From the NCBI GenBank assembly GCA_012269805.1, contig JAAXJP010000081.1, forward strand, positions 542 through 24,443: 23,902 nt of DNA, in the 5' to 3' direction. Under the pieces are notes generated by a model that searched no databases, was not told where the DNA came from, and was given only the letters and a program-made list of their open reading frames with translations. Below are positions 8,663-18,176 of this stretch, in pieces (the stretch's first letter is position 1; each line of letters opens with the position of its first letter). Source of the DNA: Rubrivirga sp. (lineage in GTDB: Bacteria; Bacteroidota; Rhodothermia; Rhodothermales; Rubricoccaceae). Both the position numbers and the translations under genes were made by a program.

Positions 8663-11287
8663 CTACCCGTCGCCGTCGCGGCGTCGGGCCTCCTCGATCA
8701 TCTCCTCGGCCGTCATGCCGCCGCGGTTGTTCCGGTTGCGGACCGTCGGCTCGGGCGGCGGGGCGTCGCGCGGGATCACGACGGGCTCGCCGGACTGGCC
8801 ACCCCGCGGGGCCGGCGGCGGCGGAGGCGTCCGGGGCGTCGGCGCGCGGCGCGGCTCCGAACGGGCGTCGTCGGTCCGCCGGGCGTCGTCGGTCCGGCGG
8901 CCGTCGCCGTCCCAGCCGATCCGGCGCGTAGCCGGCGGCGGCTGGCGGAGGTCGGGGCGGTCCTCAAGGGGCCGCTCGACGTTGGGGACGTCGACCTCGA
9001 CGGGGTCGTAGGGGTCCTCGCCGTAGGCCCACTCGTAGTCCTCGGCCGTGAGGTCGGCCACGTCGGCCTCGGAGACGAGGAGCGAGTCGCCGTCCGGGTC
9101 GAAGTCGAGGGCCGCGTACTGGCCCGGCGGTGGCGGGAAGGCCACGTCTGGGAGGCGGTCCTGGACGCGCAGGAGGAAGTCGCCGACGACCGGGAGCGCC
9201 GTCCGCGAGCCCTCGCCGGTCGCCTTCGAGCGGAACGTCACGCGCTGGTCGTTGAACCCGACCCACGCGCCGACGGCCAGCCCCGGCCGCATGGCGATAA
9301 ACCACCCGTCGGCGTACTCCTGGGTGGTGCCGGTCTTGCCGGCGAGGTCGCCGGTCACGCCCATCTCGCGGAGCGGGCGCCCCGTCCCGCGGTCGACGAC
9401 GCCGCGGAGCATGTCGAGGAGGTTGCGGGCGTCGCGCCGGGTGAGCGCCTGCCGGCCCGCGCCGCCGAACGTGTCGAGGACCGTCCCCGACGCCGTCTCG
9501 ACGCGCGTGATGAGCTTGGGTTCGCGGCGGAGCCCGTCGTTGGCGATCGTGGCGTAGGCCGAGACCATCTCGAGCAGCGTGACCGGGCTCGTGCCGAGAC
9601 CGATCGACGGGACCACGTCGAGGTCGCTCTCGACGCCCATCCGCTGGGCCACGAGCGCCACACGGTGCGGCCCGATCTCTTGGGTGAGCCGGGCCGTGGC
9701 GGCGTTCTTGGAGTAGGCGAGCGCGTCGGCGAGCGTGCCCTCCGACGAGCCGCCGGCCGGCGTCCACGTCGTCCCGTCGTCGAGCTCGCCCTGGGCGGCG
9801 CCGCCGTCGATCTCGTCCTCGGGCCCGTAGCCGCGCTGGAGCGCGCCGGCGAACACGAACGCCTTGAACGTCGAGCCCGGCTGGCGGAGCGCGACGCCCG
9901 CGTGGTCGTACTCGTCGACCCGGAAATCGCGGCTCCCGACGTAGGCGCGGACGGCGCCGGTCTCGGGCTGGATCGCCACGAGCCCCGCCTCGACGCGGCG
10001 GACCGACTGCGCGACGGAGTCCCACAGCGCGGCGTCGGCGCGGACCTCGGCGAGCGCCTCGGCCTCGCTCATCCCGCCGTCGCCGGGCGGGGGGGGGGCC
10101 GGGGGGGGGGGGGCGGCGGCGGCGAGCGCCGCGCGCGGGACGCCGCGGCCCCACTGGGCGTCGGCGGTCCGCTGGAGGCGGGCGGCGCGCTCGGCGACGG
10201 CCGCCTCGGCCTCCCGCTGCATCGTCAGGTCGAGCGTCGTGCGGACGACGAGCCCGTCGCGGTCGACGTCGTAGCCCCGCGCCAGCGCCCAGTCCTCCAG
10301 CTCGCGGCGGACGGCGGCCGTGAAGTGCGGCGCCGCGCTGTAGGTCGAGGGCTGCGGCTGGAGGTCGATGTCGAGGCCCTCGGCCTGGTACGCCTCGGCC
10401 TCGGCCGGGGCGAGGACGCCCTGCTCGGCCATCAGCCGGAGCACGAGGTTCCGGCGCGCCGCCGCCGCCTCGGGGTGGCGCACCGGGTTGAACTGGTTCG
10501 GCCCCTTCAGCATCGCCACGAGCATGGCCGACTGTGGGACCGTGAGGTCGGGCGCGTGCGAGGCGAAGTAGGTCCGTGCGGCGAGCTCGACGCCGTGGGC
10601 GTTGTAGAGGAACGGGACCGTGTTGAGGTAGGCCTCGAGGATCTCGCGCTTCGTGTGGTCGCGCTCGATGGCGCGCGCCGCCAGCGCCTCCTTCGTCTTC
10701 CGCTCGATCGTCCCCGCGTTGCCGATCTCGTCGGGGAACAGGTTCCGCGCGAGCTGCTGCGTGATGGTCGAGCCGCCCTGGCGGTCGCCCCGGAGCGTGT
10801 TCCAGATGGCCCCGACGGTCCGCTGGTAGTCGACGCCGCCGTGGCCGTAGAAGTCGCGGTCCTCGGTCGCGATGAGCGCGTCGACGAGGTGCGTTGGGAT
10901 CGAGTCGAGGGGGACCCACTCGCGGAACTCGGGCTCAAACTGCGTGATCCGCTCGCCGCGAACGTCGACGACGACGGTCGGCTGCGACTGCGTGGCGCGG
11001 GCGAGCGCGTAGGCGTCCGGCGTCTCGGGCAGGAGCGACCACGCGTAGACAGCGAAGGCCACCGCGCCGAGCACCAATCCGCCCACGGCGATCCCAAACG
11101 GAACGCCGACAGCCACGAGCAGCCGCCGACCCCACGACGCCTCATCGTCGGTGACAGCCCGCCAGTAGCGCTTGAACGGGTTCCGCGTGGGCGCTTCGAC
11201 GGGCGCCGGAGGCGACCACGAGCGGGCGGGACGGGCGATGTTGGGCGGCGAGGCCACAGGCGTGGTGGGGGGACCAGGGACGGACAT
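8663..11287 (-). CDS. Class A penicillin-binding protein (PBP1A type)
   Basis: 874 residues. It polymerises and cross-links peptidoglycan on the outer face of the inner membrane. A proline-rich cytoplasmic N-terminus of about 50 residues is followed by one membrane helix (about 55-82). The glycosyltransferase domain (GT51) has EDRDF with catalytic Glu142 and QGGSTITQQLARN from residue 170. The transpeptidase domain has the serine motif STFK (Ser472), SKN (526-528) and KTGT (651-654). Between the domains the linker AAAAPPPPAPPPP (about 388-400) is encoded by two long homopolymer tracts. The C-terminal 130 residues are disordered, Pro/Arg/Asp-rich, and contain a duplicated TDDARR hexapeptide. 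I chose the ATG at 11285-11287; the frame stays open far upstream, but that part is only GC-rich shadow coding opposite or beside the VWA gene. Confidence 0.93.
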   Translation of the reverse strand: MSVPGPPTTPVASPPNIARPARSWSPPAPVEAPTRNPFKRYWRAVTDDEASWGRRLLVAVGVPFGIAVGGLVLGAVAFAVYAWSLLPETPDAYALARATQSQPTVVVDVRGERITQFEPEFREWVPLDSIPTHLVDALIATEDRDFYGHGGVDYQRTVGAIWNTLRGDRQGGSTITQQLARNLFPDEIGNAGTIERKTKEALAARAIERDHTKREILEAYLNTVPFLYNAHGVELAARTYFASHAPDLTVPQSAMLVAMLKGPNQFNPVRHPEAAAARRNLVLRLMAEQGVLAPAEAEAYQAEGLDIDLQPQPSTYSAAPHFTAAVRRELEDWALARGYDVDRDGLVVRTTLDLTMQREAEAAVAERAARLQRTADAQWGRGVPRAALAAAAPPPPAPPPPGDGGMSEAEALAEVRADAALWDSVAQSVRRVEAGLVAIQPETGAVRAYVGSRDFRVDEYDHAGVALRQPGSTFKAFVFAGALQRGYGPEDEIDGGAAQGELDDGTTWTPAGGSSEGTLADALAYSKNAATARLTQEIGPHRVALVAQRMGVESDLDVVPSIGLGTSPVTLLEMVSAYATIANDGLRREPKLITRVETASGTVLDTFGGAGRQALTRRDARNLLDMLRGVVDRGTGRPLREMGVTGDLAGKTGTTQEYADGWFIAMRPGLAVGAWVGFNDQRVTFRSKATGEGSRTALPVVGDFLLRVQDRLPDVAFPPPPGQYAALDFDPDGDSLLVSEADVADLTAEDYEWAYGEDPYDPVEVDVPNVERPLEDRPDLRQPPPATRRIGWDGDGRRTDDARRTDDARSEPRRAPTPRTPPPPPAPRGGQSGEPVVIPRDAPPPEPTVRNRNNRGGMTAEEMIEEARRRDGDG
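8863..8898. repeat. 18-bp tandem duplication in the PBP tail
   Basis: GGGCGTCGTCGGTCCGCC (8863-8880) is repeated at 8881-8898 with 17 of 18 bases the same. It encodes two copies of the hexapeptide TDDARR in the disordered C-terminal tail of the PBP, and is in frame, so copy number can change without breaking the protein. Confidence 0.75.
10089..10113. repeat. G10 and G13 homopolymer tracts inside the PBP gene
   Basis: On the plus strand ten G (10089-10098), CC, then thirteen G (10101-10113); on the coding strand these are C13 and C10. They encode the proline linker between the glycosyltransferase and transpeptidase domains, near residues 392-400. Tracts of this length slip readily during replication, so this is a possible phase-variable site, or a place for sequencing error. 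Confidence 0.8.
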
Positions 11288-11392
11288 GAACGCGCCAGAT
11301 CCAAACGCGTGCCATCGGCCGCTGGCGTGCGCCGTTCGGCGCCGCCACGCCCCGGCTGACGCCTGTGTTGGCCGTCTCCCCCTCCAGCGCGC

Positions 11393-11415
11393 CACCGAGG
11401 CGGGCCGCCTCGGTG
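11393..11415. repeat. Palindrome family copy D, arms in reversed order
   Basis: CACCGAGGCGG (11393-11403), one G, then CCGCCTCGGTG (11405-11415): a perfect 11-bp inverted repeat. Compared with the other copies the arms are swapped (CCGAGG first). It lies 57 bp after the stop of the VWA gene and about 105 bp upstream of the PBP start. Confidence 0.8.
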
Positions 11416-11472
11416 ACGTCGCGAGGGGGCAGGTATACAAGCGCCCCGACGGCGTACTGCGGCTGGGCGTCG

Positions 11473-13449
11473 TCAGTCGCCGAGAGCGACGGGGCGGTCG
11501 CGGCGGGCGCCCTCGGTCTCCTGAAGCGCTCGTGCGGTCTCCATCATGCGGATAAACTCGGCGCGGTCGCCGTGGGCGTCGCCGCCGCGCGCGCCGCGGG
11601 CCAGCTCGAGGGCCTGCTCCCCCGTCGCGCCCGGGGCGTGCGCGCTCTCGCGGAGCAACATCGCCGCCTCGGCGACCGACGCCGCCCAGCGCGTGGCTTC
11701 CGAGGCCCGCCGAACCGGCCGAAACTCGGCCCCGTCGACGGCGACCGCGAGGCGGACGGACTCGTCGGCGAACGTGCCGGCGCCGGTCGCGGGCTTGTAG
11801 CGAAGGGCGACCGTCATCAGCTCGCCGCTCCGGGCGGCGCTCGTGAGGTCGGGCGTCGTTTGGTAGCGGAGTCCGTCGACGCCGGCCGTGGGCACCTCGA
11901 CGCCAACCGGGACGATCTCGTAGAGCGCGGTCACGGTGTGGCCCGCGCCCAGCTCGCCGGCGTCCTTCCGGTCGTCGTTGAAGTCCTCGGCCGCCAGCAT
12001 CCGGTTCTCGTAGCCGATGAGCCGGTAGCCCGCCACCTCGGCCGGGTTGAACTCGACCTGGATCTTGACGTCCTTCGCAATCGCGAAGAGCGTCCCGCCG
12101 AACTCGCGGACGAACACGCGCTCGGCCTCGCGGATCGAGTCGATGTAGGCGTAGTTGCCGTTTCCGTGGTTGGCGAGCGTCTCCATCTTGGAGTCCTGGA
12201 GGTTGCCCGTGCCGAAGCCGAGGACCGACAGGAAGACGCCCGACTCGCGCTCCTCCTCGATCAGCCGCTGCATCTCGGCGTCGGACGAGAGGCCCACGTT
12301 GAAGTCGCCGTCCGTCGCGAGGATCACGCGGTTGGTCGCCTCCGGGTCGAAGTGCTCGCGGGCCGTGGCGTAGGCGAGGCGGAGGCCCGCGGCGCCGGCC
12401 GTCGAGCCGCCGGCCTGGAGCCGGTCGATGGCGTCGAGGATCTCGGCCTTCTCGGTCCCATCCGTCGAGGGCAACACGAGGCCCGAGGCCCCGGCGTAGA
12501 CGACGATCGCGACGCGGTCCTCCGGCCGCATCTCGCGGACGAGCAGGCGGAACGCGCGCTGAAGGAGCGGGAGCTTGTCCGGCGCCTGCATCGAGCCCGA
12601 CACGTCGAGGAGGAAGACGAGGTTGGCCGGCGGGAGGTCCTCGGTGTCGATCCGCCGCCCCTGGAGCCCGATCCGGACGAGCCGGTGGGCCGGCGCCCAC
12701 GGCGCCTCGGTCACCTCGGTGTGGACGGCGAACGGGTGGCGCGCGCGGTCGCCCGGCCCGTCGAGCGCGTAGTCGAAGGCGTTGACGAACTCCTCGACGC
12801 GGACGGCGTCGACGGGCGGGAGCCGGTCGTCGGCGAGAAAGCGGCGCGCGTTGGCGTAGCTGGCCCGGTCGACGTCGATGGAGAACGTCGAGAGCGGGGC
12901 GTCGGTGGCCGTCTTGAACCCGACCTCGTCGATGGGCGCGTAGCCCTCGCGGTCGGTCGGCGGCGGCTGGAGCCCGCCGCCCGTCGCCGACTGGCGGGCC
13001 ATGTAGAACCGGCCCGGTGCGGCCATCGCGGGGGCCGGCGGCGGCGCGATCCCGGCCGTCCGCCCGCGAACGGAGATCGCGTCGGCCTCCCGAGCCTCGT
13101 ACTCGACGACGACCTCGCCCACCTCGGCGGCCGTGAGGGCCACGTCGAGCGCGACGCGGGCGCCGTCCTCGACGCGGACCTGCCGCTGCGCGCGCTCGTA
13201 GCCAGCGTACGACACCGTCACGCGGTGCGTCCCGGCCGGCACGTTCGCCAGACGGAACCGGCCGTTCAGGTCGGTCGCCGCACCGAGACTCAGAAACGGA
13301 ACCGCGACGCTGGCCCCGACGAGGGGCTCCCCGGTCTCGGCGTCGGTGACGGTGCCGGCGATCGTACCGGCGTTCTCGACAGGCCGCGGGACGGCGAACG
13401 CGACGGCGGAGAGGGCGAGAGCGGCGAACGCCAGAGAGCGGAGAGCCAT
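11473..13449 (-). CDS. YfbK-like VWA-domain protein with N-terminal carboxypeptidase-regulatory domain
   Basis: 658 residues. An N-terminal signal peptide (MALRSLAFAALALSAVAFAVP) is followed by a carboxypeptidase-D regulatory-like beta domain (about 29-110: GTIAGTVTDAETGEPLVGASV, DLNGRFRLANVPAGTHRVTVSYAGYE). Then come a linker, the VWF_N region (about 185-260: STFSIDVDRASYANARRFL, RVEEFVNAFDY), the VWA domain (about 275-455) and the DUF3520 C-terminal region (EFNPAEVAGYRLIGYENR onward). The metal-dependent adhesion site is complete: DVSGS from Asp282, Thr350 and TATDG-like ATDGD with Asp380. This order, apart from the extra first domain, is that of E. coli YfbK. It is probably envelope-located and binds a protein partner through the metal site; its partner is unknown. 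The start at 13447-13449 is chosen because it gives the signal peptide. Confidence 0.9.
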   Translation of the reverse strand: MALRSLAFAALALSAVAFAVPRPVENAGTIAGTVTDAETGEPLVGASVAVPFLSLGAATDLNGRFRLANVPAGTHRVTVSYAGYERAQRQVRVEDGARVALDVALTAAEVGEVVVEYEAREADAISVRGRTAGIAPPPAPAMAAPGRFYMARQSATGGGLQPPPTDREGYAPIDEVGFKTATDAPLSTFSIDVDRASYANARRFLADDRLPPVDAVRVEEFVNAFDYALDGPGDRARHPFAVHTEVTEAPWAPAHRLVRIGLQGRRIDTEDLPPANLVFLLDVSGSMQAPDKLPLLQRAFRLLVREMRPEDRVAIVVYAGASGLVLPSTDGTEKAEILDAIDRLQAGGSTAGAAGLRLAYATAREHFDPEATNRVILATDGDFNVGLSSDAEMQRLIEEERESGVFLSVLGFGTGNLQDSKMETLANHGNGNYAYIDSIREAERVFVREFGGTLFAIAKDVKIQVEFNPAEVAGYRLIGYENRMLAAEDFNDDRKDAGELGAGHTVTALYEIVPVGVEVPTAGVDGLRYQTTPDLTSAARSGELMTVALRYKPATGAGTFADESVRLAVAVDGAEFRPVRRASEATRWAASVAEAAMLLRESAHAPGATGEQALELARGARGGDAHGDRAEFIRMMETARALQETEGARRDRPVALGD

Positions 13450-13641
13450 GACAAGTCGGGCGAGTGGGAGGAGGCAACGTCCTGATCGTGCGAGACGTAC
13501 CTCGGCGAGCATCGTGCACCATCCAGACACCCGTGGGCCGCGTCCGTCGCCCGATTCGTCACATCGGCCCCGCTGGCGGTCCAGCGCGGCGCTCGCGGCA
13601 ACCGTCCGCGGGCCCCCTCCCGGCCCTCGTCCTGAGAGCCG

Positions 13642-14541
13642 CTAGCTCAGGTTCACCTGCCGGATAAACCGGCGGACGGCCACGCTCGACGCGATGAGCC
13701 CCAGCACGAGCCCGAGGCCGACGAGGGCGAGGACGACCAAGAGCGGCGTCCCGCCCGGCCAGCCGACGACCGCGCGGCTCGCGTCGGCCGAGCGGACGAA
13801 GCTGAGGAACAGCCCGTAGAGCCCCCACAGCACGACGCCGGCCACGACACCCGCCACGACGCCTTGGATCACGCCCTCGATGAGGAAGGGCCGCCGGATG
13901 AACGCGTTCGTCGCGCCGACCAGCTTCATCGTCCGGATCAGCATCCGCCGCGCGTAGATCGACAGGCGGACCGTGTTGCCGACGAGCAAGAGCGCGGCGA
14001 CCACGACGAGGAGCGCGACGGCCAGCCCGACGCTCGAGAACAGCCGGACGTTGCGCTCGACGGCCTCGACGGAGGCCCGGTCGTAGGCCACGTCGTCGAC
14101 GGCCGTCCACCCCGCGACGACCTCGGCGAAAGCCTGGAGCGAGTCGGGGGAGGCCGCGTCGCCGCCGAGGCGGACGCGGTAGCTGGCCGGGAGGAACTGG
14201 GCGTCGTCGTAGAGGTCGGCCTCCTCGCCGAACGCCTCGCGGAAGATCTCGGCGGCCTCCTCGTGCGAGACGTACCGGACCGAGTCGACGCCGGCCACGC
14301 TCCGGAGCCGGTCCCCCACGCGGGCCGACGCCTCGGGCGTGGCGTCGTCGTCGAGGAAGATCTCGACCTCGCTCGCCCGCTGGCGGAGCAGCTCGGCGAC
14401 CTGCTGGCCCTGCCACCCGAGGAGAGCGAACAGCCCGATGAGGACGAGGGCGATGGCAAGCGCGACGACGCTCGTCGCCGCGGCCAGCTTGGCGCGCCGG
14501 AAGCCGGCGAGCCCTTCGCGGAGCGTGTAAGAGAGGGCCAC
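13642..14541 (-). CDS. ftsX: Cell division protein FtsX
   Basis: 299 residues, the usual FtsX length and topology. TM1 is about 20-42, then comes a periplasmic domain of about 125 residues beginning SEVEIFLDDDATPEASARVGDRLRSVAGVDSVRYVSHEEA, which is typical FtsX. TM2 is about 169-192, the cytoplasmic loop has RTMKLVGATNAFIRRPFLIEG, a family hallmark, and TM3 and TM4 are at about 222-247 and 266-290. FtsX with the ATPase FtsE forms an ABC-like complex at the division site that switches on peptidoglycan hydrolases. ftsE is not in this window. The start MALSYTLREGLAGFRRAK matches the family, and a promoter-like TAGTTTGG box lies 24 nt upstream. Confidence 0.93.
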   Translation of the reverse strand: MALSYTLREGLAGFRRAKLAAATSVVALAIALVLIGLFALLGWQGQQVAELLRQRASEVEIFLDDDATPEASARVGDRLRSVAGVDSVRYVSHEEAAEIFREAFGEEADLYDDAQFLPASYRVRLGGDAASPDSLQAFAEVVAGWTAVDDVAYDRASVEAVERNVRLFSSVGLAVALLVVVAALLLVGNTVRLSIYARRMLIRTMKLVGATNAFIRRPFLIEGVIQGVVAGVVAGVVLWGLYGLFLSFVRSADASRAVVGWPGGTPLLVVLALVGLGLVLGLIASSVAVRRFIRQVNLS

Positions 14542-14565
14542 GGGGGCGTGTCGGGGGGAGACGCC

Positions 14566-14573
14566 CCAAACTA
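14566..14573 (-). promoter_or_regulatory. TAGTTTGG box upstream of ftsX
   Basis: On the minus strand, 24 nt before the ftsX ATG. It is a variant of the recurring TAGCTTCG box and close to the Bacteroidota -7 consensus TAnnTTTG. Confidence 0.4.
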
Positions 14574-14606
14574 GCGCGCGCGGCTCGTCCCTCCCACCAT
14601 GCCGTG

Positions 14607-14632
14607 CCGCCTCGACGTCGTCGCCGAGGCGG
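14607..14632. repeat. Palindrome family copy E
   Basis: CCGCCTCG (14607-14614) and CGAGGCGG (14625-14632) form an 8-bp stem around a 10-nt loop. It lies beyond the atpDC terminator and 65 bp upstream of the ftsX start. Confidence 0.7.
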
Positions 14633-14660
14633 GCGGCCTCAAACGGCCGCGGCCCGCGGG

Positions 14661-14703
14661 GGGCACAAAAAGAGAGCGCCCGACGGAAACCCGTCGGACG
14701 CTC
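14661..14703 (-). terminator. Intrinsic terminator of the atpD-atpC operon
   Basis: On the minus strand: GAGCG and CGCTC (outer 5 bp), one mismatch, CCGACGG and CCGTCGG (inner 7 bp) with a 4-nt GTTT loop, at 14674-14703. It is followed at once by TCTCTTTTTG (14673-14664). A stable GC stem plus T-run about 150 bp after the atpC stop is a textbook Rho-independent terminator. Confidence 0.85.
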
Positions 14704-14855
14704 GGTCGGGGAGCTCGCCCTGGAGGGCGGGGCTGGGCGTGCTCAACCCGATTCGTTGGCCGGTGTATCGGCCGGTGTCGGAGTGCCAAGGTACGCCGGC
14801 TTCGGGGGCGCGGGAAGAACCCTACGTGAAGGCTCCGGCCGTTAGCCCCCCGCCG

Positions 14856-15266
14856 TCAGACCTGGCCCATCGCGGTGCGGAGCCGGTTCCGAGCGCGGTC
14901 GCGCTCGGCCTCGAGCTCGGCGCGCTCCTCGGGCGTGCTCGCCGCGGCGCGCCGCTCAGCGGCCCGCTCCTCGGCGGCCTTGGCGCGCTCGACGTCGATC
15001 TCGCCGGCCGGCTCGGCCGTCTCGGCCAGCATGATGACGTGGTCGTCGAGGACCTCGACGAACCCGCCCGACGTGGCGAACTGGACGCGCTCGCCCTGGA
15101 GCGTCGTGACCGTGACGGTCCCGACCTGGGTCGCGGCGAGCAGCGGGGCGTGCCCGCGGAGGACCTCGAACGAGCCCTCGACGCCGGGGGCGCGGAAGGC
15201 CCGGGCCTCGCCGCGGTAGGCCGCGCGGTCCGGGGAGACGATCTCGACGAGCAGGGAGTCAGCCAT
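14856..15266 (-). CDS. atpC: ATP synthase F1 epsilon subunit
   Basis: 136 residues. The N-terminal beta-sandwich (about 1-85) shows the family pattern: LLVEIVSPDRAAYRGEARAFRAPGVEGSFEVLRGHAPLLAATQVGTVTV and GGFVEVLDDHVIMLAETAE. The rest is a charged helical hairpin rich in Glu, Arg and Ala (about 90-134), which in epsilon subunits can extend into the F1 head and inhibit ATP hydrolysis. Epsilon forms part of the central stalk on the cytoplasmic side. The gene follows atpD after 58 bp on the same strand, with palindrome copy F in the gap, and the terminator downstream marks the end of the unit. Confidence 0.95.
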   Translation of the reverse strand: MADSLLVEIVSPDRAAYRGEARAFRAPGVEGSFEVLRGHAPLLAATQVGTVTVTTLQGERVQFATSGGFVEVLDDHVIMLAETAEPAGEIDVERAKAAEERAAERRAAASTPEERAELEAERDRARNRLRTAMGQV

Positions 15267-15282
15267 GTCTGGGGGAGTCGGC

Positions 15283-15308
15283 CCGCCTCGGGCCCGTGCC
15301 CGAGGCGG
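15283..15308. repeat. Palindrome family copy F, between atpD and atpC
   Basis: CCGCCTCGGGC (15283-15293), loop CCGT, GCCCGAGGCGG (15298-15308): a perfect 11-bp stem 16 bp after the atpD stop and 16 bp before the atpC start. Sitting inside an operon, it may cause partial termination or protect the atpD message from 3' decay, which would set the beta:epsilon ratio (3:1 in the enzyme). Confidence 0.85.
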
Positions 15309-15324
15309 ACGCGGTCGGGGTGTC

Positions 15325-18131
<2,807 letters not shown>

Positions 18132-18133
18132 CC

Positions 18134-18161
18134 CCGCCCGCCCCGGCGCCGAGGCGGGCGG
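18134..18161. repeat. Palindrome family copy G, between convergent genes
   Basis: CCGCCCGCC (18134-18142) and GGCGGGCGG (18153-18161) enclose the self-complementary CGGCGCCG (18144-18151), with one C/A mismatch. It is 2 bp after the stop of the exported protein gene and 15 bp after that of glyS, so it could end both transcripts. Confidence 0.75.
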
Positions 18162-18176
18162 AGCCGGCGCGGAGGG

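Larger units (their letters stand above)
14542..14855. other. 314-bp non-coding gap with several hairpins
   Basis: Between the ftsX start and the atpC stop I see no credible gene. It holds, in order, the ftsX promoter-like box, palindrome copy E (14607-14632), a 6-bp hairpin GCGGCC/GGCCGC (14633-14650), the intrinsic terminator of atpDC, a 6-bp hairpin CGCCCT/AGGGCG (14716-14729), and a duplicated GGCCGGTGT (14758-14766 and 14770-14778). Confidence 0.7.

Noticed and set aside
8588..11359. 923-codon open frame on the plus strand opposite the PBP gene
   Set aside because: In very GC-rich DNA stop codons are rare in the frame opposite a real gene. The product is a low-complexity Arg/Val/Glu/Gly-rich chain without any domain, while the minus strand encodes a complete PBP.
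11288..13522. Upstream extension of the PBP frame to a 1619-residue protein
   Set aside because: This part runs in another frame through the VWA gene and is Arg/Gly/Pro-rich nonsense. The PBP has a proper start with N-terminal region and membrane helix at 11287.
14599..14829. Small plus-strand gene in the ftsX-atpC gap (76 codons)
   Set aside because: It runs through the terminator and other hairpins and its product is Arg/Gly-rich without protein-like pattern.
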